In this document: in pieces, positions 34,706-40,357 of the stretch
Layout: each line of letters starts with the position of its first letter
Position numbering within the stretch: the first letter of the stretch is position 1
Assembly (NCBI RefSeq): GCF_011044995.1
Contig: NZ_JAAKZW010000044.1
Coordinates: 1 to 40,357 of the forward strand
From: Streptomyces mesophilus
GTDB lineage: Bacteria; Actinomycetota; Actinomycetes; Streptomycetales; Streptomycetaceae
Direction: 5' to 3'
Length of the DNA stretch: 40,357 bases
The notes under the pieces: generated by a model
Told to the model about the DNA's origin: nothing
Seen by the model: only the letters and a program-made list of their open reading frames with translations
The model's database searches: none
Position numbers and translations under genes: made by a program

Positions 34706-35752
34706 TCAGGGCACCAGGACGATCTTGCCGGCCACGGCGCGGGACTCGGCCAGGCGCAGGGCGCCGGCGGCCTCGGAGAGCGGGAGTTCGGCGGCGACCG
34801 TGGCACTGATCTCGCCGCGCCGCAGCGCCTCGAGCACCTGGGCCAGATCCGCGTGCAGCCGACGCCGGAAGCCCTTCTTGGAGAAGGCCTTTCCGGCCCA
34901 GACGTTGTAGAAGTACGCCCGCCGGCCGTTGGGCAGCGCCTGCCAGAGCCACACCTGGCCGAGGAGCTTCAGGAAAGGCCGCATCTTGGGCCCCTCGTCG
35001 TCGAGGGTCGCAGCGCTCCCGTACGCGACGAGCGTGCCGCCGCGCGCGAGCAGCTTCCAGGAGTCCACGACGCTCCGGCCACCAACGTGGTCGAAGACGG
35101 CGTCCACTCCGCCGGGTGCGAGCTCGCGGACGCGGGCCGGGACGTCCTCGGTGCGGTAGTCGACCAGCTCCACGCCCTGGGCGCGCAGGGCGTCGTGGTG
35201 GCGGGCGGAGGCGGTGCCGATGACCCGTACGCCTGAAGCGCGGGCCAGCTGGACGAGCAGCGTGCCGACGCCGCCGTTGGCGCCGTGCACGAGGACCGTC
35301 CGCCCCCTGCGCACCCGGGCCTTGCGGTGCAGCATCTGCCAGGCGGTGATCCCGTTCAGGACGGCGGTCTCGGCCTCGGTGGCGCTCAGGCCGTCCGGTA
35401 CGGGGACGACGTCCTCGGCGTCGAGGACGACATGGCTGGACCAGGCGCCGATCTTGGTGAGGGCGGCGATCCGCTGCCCTTCGAGCCCGTGCGGTCCACC
35501 GGATCCGACGGCCGTCACGCGGCCCACGAGGTCGTAGCCGGGCACGAAGGGGAACGCCGGCTGGTCGAAGTACCGGCCGCGGCGCATCTGCTGTTCGGCG
35601 AAGGAGACGCCGGTGGCCTCGACCGCGACGAGGACCTGGCCCGGGCCGGGCGCGGGGACCGGACGGCGGCGGAGCCGAAGCCCTTCGGGCTCGACCTTGC
35701 CCGGGAGGACGATCTCGGTGAGCTGCCGCTGCGTGGTGTCTGCGGTGTTCAT
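34706..35752 (-). CDS. Medium-chain dehydrogenase/reductase, quinone-oxidoreductase type
   Basis: 348 residues. GroES-like N-terminal domain (EGLRLRRRPVPAPGPGQVLVAVEATGVSFAEQQMRRG) and Rossmann domain with VLVHGANGGVGTLLVQLARASG, the MDR/QOR NADPH loop. No structural or catalytic zinc Cys set is visible, so it is of the zinc-independent quinone oxidoreductase/enoyl-reductase type. It is divergent from a TetR gene across about 130 bp, the usual pairing for a TetR-controlled detoxification enzyme. A TTGACT/TTACAA promoter with a 17-bp spacer lies upstream. Confidence 0.87.
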   Translation of the reverse strand: MNTADTTQRQLTEIVLPGKVEPEGLRLRRRPVPAPGPGQVLVAVEATGVSFAEQQMRRGRYFDQPAFPFVPGYDLVGRVTAVGSGGPHGLEGQRIAALTKIGAWSSHVVLDAEDVVPVPDGLSATEAETAVLNGITAWQMLHRKARVRRGRTVLVHGANGGVGTLLVQLARASGVRVIGTASARHHDALRAQGVELVDYRTEDVPARVRELAPGGVDAVFDHVGGRSVVDSWKLLARGGTLVAYGSAATLDDEGPKMRPFLKLLGQVWLWQALPNGRRAYFYNVWAGKAFSKKGFRRRLHADLAQVLEALRRGEISATVAAELPLSEAAGALRLAESRAVAGKIVLVP

Positions 35753-35828
35753 GGGGTGCCCGCCTTCTTGATCACGTCTGCGCTGATGACTCAGCGAACT
35801 CGGAAGCCGCTCTAGCTTTCGTTATATG

Positions 35829-35875
35829 TTGTAACCCATTCGAAGCGCTGGAGTCAATAACTTCAGTGATAGGGT
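35829..35875. promoter_or_regulatory. Divergent promoters of the oxidoreductase and TetR genes
   Basis: Minus strand: TTGACT (35852-35857), 17-bp spacer, TTACAA (35829-35834) for the oxidoreductase. Plus strand: TAGGGT -10 (35870-35875) 7 bp before the TetR ATG, giving a leaderless transcript. The GTTA...TAAC dyad around 35821-35835 overlaps the oxidoreductase -10 and is a candidate TetR operator. Confidence 0.5.
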
Positions 35876-35882
35876 CTAACGC

Positions 35883-36428
35883 ATGACGACACCGCGGGAG
35901 CGCTACCGGGCGCAAGTACGGGCCGAGGCCATGGAGAAGGCCTGGGAGCAGATCGCCGCATCGGGGGCGCCCGGCCTGTCGCTGAACGCGATCGCCAAGC
36001 AGCTGGGCATGACGGGCCCGGCGCTCTACCGGTACTTCGCCTCACGCGACGAGCTGATCACCGAGCTGATCCGGGAGGGGTACGGGTCGCTGGAGACGGC
36101 GGTCGCCGCCGTGGGCGAGGCCGACGTGGCCGCCCTTGCCGGGGCGCTGAGGGCGTGGGCACTGGCCGACCGCCAGCGGTACTTCCTGATGTACGGGACG
36201 CCGGTGCCCGGGTACCACGCGCCGGAGGACACCCGCGAGACGGCGCGACGGATCATGGACCGCCTGGTCGCGGCGTGCGCGAAGGCGGGTCCCGATGCGC
36301 AGTCCCGTGCTCTGCGCGCCTGGACCCGGCTGCACGGGTTGCTCTCGCTGGAGCTGGCAGGCCACTTCTCAGGGATGCCGGTGGACCCGGCTGCCCTCTT
36401 CGAGTCCGAGGTGGAGTCGCTGGGTTAA
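35883..36428 (+). CDS. TetR-family transcriptional regulator
   Basis: 181 residues. HTH: AMEKAWEQIAASGAPGLSLNAIAKQLGMTGPALYRYFASRDELI. The C-terminal helical domain includes WALADRQRYFLMYGTPVPGYHAPEDT, the WHG-type ligand domain. It probably represses itself and the divergent oxidoreductase. The ATG follows a TAGGGT -10 by 7 bp, so it is probably leaderless. Ligand unknown. Confidence 0.9.
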   Translation: MTTPRERYRAQVRAEAMEKAWEQIAASGAPGLSLNAIAKQLGMTGPALYRYFASRDELITELIREGYGSLETAVAAVGEADVAALAGALRAWALADRQRYFLMYGTPVPGYHAPEDTRETARRIMDRLVAACAKAGPDAQSRALRAWTRLHGLLSLELAGHFSGMPVDPAALFESEVESLG

Positions 36429-36439
36429 GGGACCGGAAA

Positions 36440-38830
36440 TCAGTCCCTCAGCAGGTCCGGCACCCCAGCCGCGTCCGGTGCGTCCCCTGCCGCCGAGACC
36501 ACCGTCAGCTGCTGCGTCGCGCGCGTGAGCGCCACGTACAGGACGCGCAGTCCGGCCGGGGACTCGTCGGCGATCTCCGCCGGGGAGACCACGACCGTCG
36601 CGTCGTACTCCAGACCCTTGGCCTCCAGGGAGCCGAGCGCCACCACGCGCTCGCCCAGCTCGGCGAGCCACTTGCGGGCCTCCGCCCGGCGGCGCATCGC
36701 GACGACCACGCCGACGGTGCCGTCGACCTGTTCGAGCAGCCGGGCCGCCTCCGCCCGTACGGTCGCGCCGAGGCCCTCCCGTACCACCGCGAAACGCGGC
36801 TCGAGGCCCGTGGACCGTACGGCCTTCGGCGAGGGCATGCCCGGCATGGCGAGGGCCAGGACCCGGGCCGCGAGGTCCGCGATCTCGGACGGATTGCGGT
36901 AGTTGACGGTCAGCTCGAAGCGGCGGCGCGGACGCGTGCCGAGCGCCTCGTCGCGTGCGGCGGCCGCGTCGTCCGGCTCCGACCACGAGGACTGCGCCGG
37001 GTCGCCGACCACCGTCCAGGTCGCGTGCCGGCCGCGGCGGCCGACCATCCGCCACTGCATCGGGGTGAGGTCCTGCGCCTCGTCGACGATGACGTGCGCG
37101 TACTCGACCCGCTCCTGGGCAAGGCGCTCGGCCCGCTCCCACTGGGTCTCCTCGCGCTGCGGCATCAGCTCTTCGAGGCCGCTGAGCTGGTCGAGCGGGT
37201 CGAATTCGCGCTTGCGCTTGGGGCGGGCGACTGTGCCGAGGATCGAGTTCAGCTCGTCGAGCAGCGCCACGTCGTGGACGGTGAAGCCGTCGCGGCGCAG
37301 CGAGCGGGCGACCTTGCGGACCTCGCCGGGGTTGAGGACCCGGCGGCCCCAGCGGCCCAGGCGGCGCTCGTCCGCCATCGCCTCGAGGACCTTGCGCGGG
37401 GTCAGCTCCGGCCACCAGGCGTCGAGGAACGCGATGAAGGAGTCCTCGTCGGTGATGTCGTCGTCGAAGGAGGAGCGCAGTTCGGCCGCGAGCTCCGGGT
37501 CGGTATGCCGGGCCCCGGCGCCCGACTTGGCCCACAGCGCGTCGAGCAGCAGTTTGCGGGCGCGCGGGCGGAGCAGGTTGACGGGGGCGGTGCCGCCGAG
37601 GGCGATCTGGCGGATACGGCGCAGGTCGTCGGCGTCCAGTTCGAGGCGGCGGCCGAAGGCCACCACGCGCAGGAGGTCCGTGCGGACGGGGGCGCCCGCT
37701 TCCCGTACCGCGTCGTCGTCGAAAGCGAGCTGCCCGCCGGAGGCTGGCGTGTCGAGCACCCCGCGGGCCGCCTTGCGCAGCACGTTCAGCATCCGCGAGG
37801 CGCCCTTGACCCGGGCGACGGCCGGGTCGTCGTACAGCGTCGCCTCCACACCGTCGACCAGGGAGCCGACCGCGCGGATCGCCACCTGGCCCTCCTCGCC
37901 GAGCGAGGGCAGGACGCCTTCGGTGTACGCGACGAGCAGCGGGGTCGGCGAGACGATCAGGATGCCGCCCGCATAGCGGCGGCGGTCCTGGTAGAGGAGG
38001 TACGCGGCGCGGTGCAGCGCGACGGCCGTCTTGCCGGTGCCGGGACCGCCTTCCACGTATGTGACGGAGGCGGCGGGGGCGCGGATGACCAGGTCCTGTT
38101 CGGCCTGGATGGAGGCCACGATGTCGCGCATCGAGTGGCTGCGGGCCTGGCCGAGCGCGGCCATCAGGGCGCCGTCGCCGAGGACCGCGAGCTTCTCGCC
38201 GTTCAGGTACGCGGCGAGTTCGGGGCGCATCAGGTCGTCCTCGACGCCGAGCACCTTGCGGCCCTTGGAGCGGATGACACGGCGGCGTACGACCCGGCCG
38301 GGGTCCACCGGCGTGGAGCGGTAGAAGGGCGCCGCGGCGGGCGCGCGCCAGTCGATGACCAGCGGCGAGTAGTCCGCGTCGAGCACGCCGATCCGGCCGA
38401 TGTGCAGGGTCTCGGCGATATCGGCCGTGTTGTCCTCGCGCACGGCGTCCTCGGCCGGGTCGACCGAGGTGTACGCGCCGTCCGGGCCCTTCTTGCCGTC
38501 CTTGCCGAGCAGCAGGTCGATCCGGCCGAAGAGGAAGTCCTCGAACTCGTTGTTCAGCCGGTTCAGATGGATGCCCGCGCGGTAGACCTGCGCGTCGCGC
38601 TCGGCGAGCGCGCCGGGCGTGCCCACCTGGGAGCGCTTGGCGGCGTCCTGCATCAGGAACTCGGCCTCGTGGATCTTCTCCTCGAGCCGTGCGTAGACCC
38701 GGTCGAGGTGCCGCTGCTCGATACCGAGCTCGCGTTCCCGGGTACCCGAAGGCTCCTGCATGCCTGACGGCTCCTGCGGACCGACAGGCACTCGCGTGCC
38801 GGACGGCGAGGCGGCATTGACGTCGGCCAC
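36440..38830 (-). CDS. HelD-like RNA-polymerase-associated SF1 helicase
   Basis: 796 residues. An N-terminal coiled coil (about 31-100; RHLDRVYARLEEKI...) as in HelD. Walker A GGPGTGKT at about 261-268, motif II VDEAQDLTPMQW, and C-terminal UvrD-like motifs NYRNPSEIADLA, GLEYDATVVVSP and LYVALTRATQQLTVV. HelD proteins release RNA polymerase from DNA or template; the rifamycin-protective relative HelR is similar, but I see no rifamycin-associated inverted repeat upstream. GTG 38830 sits behind GGGGACC, which is paired in a hairpin (38834-38894). It lies directly downstream of the sigma/anti-sigma pair on the same strand. Confidence 0.85.
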   Translation of the reverse strand: MADVNAASPSGTRVPVGPQEPSGMQEPSGTRERELGIEQRHLDRVYARLEEKIHEAEFLMQDAAKRSQVGTPGALAERDAQVYRAGIHLNRLNNEFEDFLFGRIDLLLGKDGKKGPDGAYTSVDPAEDAVREDNTADIAETLHIGRIGVLDADYSPLVIDWRAPAAAPFYRSTPVDPGRVVRRRVIRSKGRKVLGVEDDLMRPELAAYLNGEKLAVLGDGALMAALGQARSHSMRDIVASIQAEQDLVIRAPAASVTYVEGGPGTGKTAVALHRAAYLLYQDRRRYAGGILIVSPTPLLVAYTEGVLPSLGEEGQVAIRAVGSLVDGVEATLYDDPAVARVKGASRMLNVLRKAARGVLDTPASGGQLAFDDDAVREAGAPVRTDLLRVVAFGRRLELDADDLRRIRQIALGGTAPVNLLRPRARKLLLDALWAKSGAGARHTDPELAAELRSSFDDDITDEDSFIAFLDAWWPELTPRKVLEAMADERRLGRWGRRVLNPGEVRKVARSLRRDGFTVHDVALLDELNSILGTVARPKRKREFDPLDQLSGLEELMPQREETQWERAERLAQERVEYAHVIVDEAQDLTPMQWRMVGRRGRHATWTVVGDPAQSSWSEPDDAAAARDEALGTRPRRRFELTVNYRNPSEIADLAARVLALAMPGMPSPKAVRSTGLEPRFAVVREGLGATVRAEAARLLEQVDGTVGVVVAMRRRAEARKWLAELGERVVALGSLEAKGLEYDATVVVSPAEIADESPAGLRVLYVALTRATQQLTVVSAAGDAPDAAGVPDLLRD

Positions 38831-38833
38831 CGA

Positions 38834-38894
38834 GGTCCCCTTCTACGTGCTGCTGCTCGATATGAGCAGCCGTCCACCGTAATCGAAGGGGACC
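38834..38894 (-). promoter_or_regulatory. Large stem-loop over the helicase ribosome-binding site
   Basis: Outer 10-bp arms (38834-38843 GGTCCCCTTC with 38885-38894) enclose an inner 7-bp hairpin GCTGCTC-GATAT-GAGCAGC (38852-38870). On the mRNA the outer stem covers the GGGGACC Shine-Dalgarno of the helicase, and the structure starts 10 bp after the anti-sigma stop. Confidence 0.6.
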
Positions 38895-38904
38895 CTTGTG
38901 CGCA

Positions 38905-39696
38905 CTATGCCTTTACGTCGACGAGCTTCTTGCCCTCGAAGGTACGAACCTCGAAATGATCGATCTCGTCCGGGTTCAGGGCCGCGCCGCCGTGCACGTA
39001 CAGCGGCTTGCCGGCCCATTTGTCCGTGCTGCCCTCGATGCCGTAACCCTGCTCGGGCACGGCCCAGGAGGTGACCGTCTCCTCCTCGCCGTCCTTGCCG
39101 ACCGCGATCAGCGAGCACTTGAGCGGGCCCTTGACGTTCTTCAGCTCGAGGACGGTGTGGGTGCCCCAGCCCTTCTTCTCGATCCCGACGGTCGCCGTGA
39201 CGTCGGTGGTCGCGTCGGTCGCCGTGAGCTTGGTGTCCATGTGGTGGAAGAACGCGTCCTCGGCCGGGCTGGTCGAGTGGGCGTGCGGAGTGGTCGTCGT
39301 GCCCGTGTCGTTGACGGCGATCACGGTCAGCGGACCGCCGATGATCAACGCGGCCGCGGCGGCCACCAGATAGAAGCCGCGCCGCCGCTTCTGCGCGCGC
39401 TTGTGGGCGACCTCACCGACCAGGTTGTCGAGCAGTCGCCGGCTGGGCTGCGCGGAGAGCTGGTCCCCGACCTGGCGGACCGGCTGCTGCGGCAGATCCG
39501 CGAGCGCGGCGAGCATCGGCTCCATGCCGGACAGTTCGTCCAGCTGGGCCGCGCAGTAGGGGCAGCCGACCAGATGCGTCTCGAAGGCGGCGGCCTCGGC
39601 GTCGTCCAGGATGCCGAGCGCGTAGGCGCCGACGGTCTCGTGGATGTCGGGTGTCCCGTGCATGCCCTGTGTGTCGGGCCCGTAGTAGCCGCTCAT
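38905..39696 (-). CDS. rsuA: Anti-sigma factor, ZAS/RskA type
   Basis: 263 residues. The N-terminal zinc anti-sigma motif is H41-x3-C45-x2-C48 (HLVGCPYC) after VGAYALGILDDAEAAAFE. A single transmembrane helix at about 107-128 (RGFYLVAAAAALIIGGPLTVIAV) is followed by an extracytoplasmic RskA-like domain ending EIDHFEVRTFEGKKLVDV. It should bind and inactivate the adjacent sigma factor at the membrane. ATG overlaps the sigma stop (ATGA). The symbol rests on remembered synteny with S. coelicolor rsuA. Confidence 0.82.
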   Translation of the reverse strand: MSGYYGPDTQGMHGTPDIHETVGAYALGILDDAEAAAFETHLVGCPYCAAQLDELSGMEPMLAALADLPQQPVRQVGDQLSAQPSRRLLDNLVGEVAHKRAQKRRRGFYLVAAAAALIIGGPLTVIAVNDTGTTTTPHAHSTSPAEDAFFHHMDTKLTATDATTDVTATVGIEKKGWGTHTVLELKNVKGPLKCSLIAVGKDGEEETVTSWAVPEQGYGIEGSTDKWAGKPLYVHGGAALNPDEIDHFEVRTFEGKKLVDVKA

Positions 39697-40277
39697 GCCG
39701 ACACCCCCCGCTCCTGAAGCGCCAGCTTCATCGAACGAAGCGCGTAGAACACCCGGGAACGGACGGTGCCGCTGGGTATTCCGAGCACCTCGGCCGCTTC
39801 ATTGACCGTACGTCCCTTGAAATACGTCTCCACGAGAACCTCCCGGTGCGCGGGGGTCAGATCGTCGAGCGCGTCCGAAAGTGTCATCAGCCAAAGCGCC
39901 TTGTCGATCTCATCCTCCGCGGGGATGACCTCCAGTGGAGCCGGGTCGACCTCCTGCGGCCGGGCCTGCCGGCTGCGGTGTCCGTCGATGACGATACGCC
40001 GCGCGACCGTCACCAGCCAGGGGCGGACCGAGCCGGTGGCACGGTCGAGCTGCCCGGCGTTCTTCCACGCGCGGATCAGCGTCTCCTGCACCACGTCCTC
40101 GGCGCGCTGGCGGTCCCCGGCGACAAGGCGCAGCACATAGGCGAGCAGCGGACCCGCGTGCTCACGGTAGAGCGCGCGCATCAACTCCTCGTCCGGCGTG
40201 GGTCGTTCCGAAGGCGGGGGCACCCGGTGCCTGGCCCGCGGAGGTCGTTCGTCGGCCACTGCGGAATCCTTGCGCAC
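39693..40277 (-). CDS. sigU: ECF RNA polymerase sigma factor
   Basis: 194 residues. Region 2 (ELMRALYREHAGPLLAYVLR, AEDVVQETLIRAWKN, RPWLVTVARRIVID) and region 4 (LTPAHREVLVETYFKGRTVNEAAEVLGIPSGTVRSRVFYAL). It has no region 1 or 3, so it is ECF; the sequence resembles M. tuberculosis SigL, itself paired with a ZAS anti-sigma. Start GTG 40277 or the later GTG giving VADERPP; the N-terminal 20 residues are poorly conserved and the choice is open. It is coupled to the anti-sigma gene by ATGA. The name sigU is inferred from synteny. In S. coelicolor loss of the anti-sigma blocks differentiation, if this memory is right. Confidence 0.8.
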   Translation of the reverse strand: MRKDSAVADERPPRARHRVPPPSERPTPDEELMRALYREHAGPLLAYVLRLVAGDRQRAEDVVQETLIRAWKNAGQLDRATGSVRPWLVTVARRIVIDGHRSRQARPQEVDPAPLEVIPAEDEIDKALWLMTLSDALDDLTPAHREVLVETYFKGRTVNEAAEVLGIPSGTVRSRVFYALRSMKLALQERGVSA

Positions 40278-40305
40278 GCCTGCCTCCGGTGTCCCCTGGT
40301 CGACG

Positions 40306-40350
40306 GGGCTGCCCCTGCTGCTTCGCCCACTGCTTCGCTCACAGGGGAGT
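40306..40350. repeat. Palindromic and direct repeat at the window end
   Basis: Two 12-bp direct units CTGCTTCGC(C/T)CA (40318-40329 and 40330-40341) between inverted CCCCTG (40312-40317) and CAGGGG (40342-40347). It lies in the likely sigma-factor promoter region; the window ends here. Confidence 0.6.
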
Positions 40351-40357
40351 TACGGGG

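Noticed and set aside
36155..38767. 870-residue plus-strand frame
   Set aside because: Antisense shadow of the HelD-like gene; it also overlaps the TetR 3' end out of frame.
36440..38830. Rifamycin-resistance HelR gene
   Set aside because: The sequence fits HelD/HelR in general, but no rifamycin-associated inverted repeat is visible upstream, so only the HelD-like label is supported.

Overview
The window is high-GC, almost wholly coding DNA with GTG/TTG starts, overlapping stop/start junctions (ATGA, GTGA, TTGA) and many long antisense shadow ORFs. It encodes an SsgA-like sporulation protein, HU, DUF3039 and DUF2510 proteins, an ECF sigma/ZAS anti-sigma pair and a HelD-like helicase. This points to the core chromosome of a Streptomyces or close relative. 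From memory, the gene order (ssgG, hppD, murA, hupA, ACT-malic enzyme, helicase, sigU-rsuA) matches the S. coelicolor core; that synteny is recollection, not computed. I see no prophage, insertion-sequence transposase, CRISPR array, rRNA or biosynthetic gene cluster.

Layout. 1-7.3 kb: RDD/DUF2510 membrane protein (-), ssgG (+), GlcD-like FAD oxidase (-), a long palindromic element, a membrane-anchored TPR protein (+) and hppD (-). 7.4-11.7 kb: an AsnC/Lrp regulator divergent from hppD, followed by a tightly overlapping four-gene betaine/choline-type ABC importer. 11.8-16 kb: a probably leaderless ArsR-type regulator coupled to a 60-residue ORF, a secreted or anchored S16 (Lon-like) protease, dapE, an IclR regulator and a small two-helix membrane protein. 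16-21.8 kb: an SF2 helicase, an MFS exporter, tRNA-Cys(GCA), two coupled GNAT acetyltransferases and an AhpD-like protein. 21.9-26.7 kb: a three-gene xanthine-dehydrogenase-family operon whose Fe-S subunit has a very long N-terminal extension and whose Mo subunit appears to lack the usual catalytic Glu. 27-32.5 kb: a GH20 hexosaminidase with a possible DasR site, DUF3039, YqgE/AlgH, murA, a HAD phosphatase and hupA. 32.9-40.3 kb: an ACT-domain malic enzyme, a probable small RNA with a strong terminator, a quinone-oxidoreductase/TetR divergent pair, a HelD-like helicase, and the rsuA/sigU pair.

Functional themes. Tyrosine catabolism (hppD with a divergent Lrp regulator), osmoprotectant import, cell-wall precursor synthesis (murA, dapE), amino-sugar salvage (GH20), purine or N-heterocycle oxidation (XDH-like operon), and morphology/stress regulation (ssgG, sigU-rsuA).

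The most interesting structure is non-coding or non-canonical: two related MITE-like palindromes about 22.7 kb apart; a dispersed 3'-end repeat next to three minus-strand stop codons, one of them running into coding sequence; an in-frame capture of a palindromic repeat inside yqgE; the altered active site of the XDH-like Mo subunit; a candidate small RNA; and a cluster of GGGAC-type boxes around a tiny membrane-protein gene.
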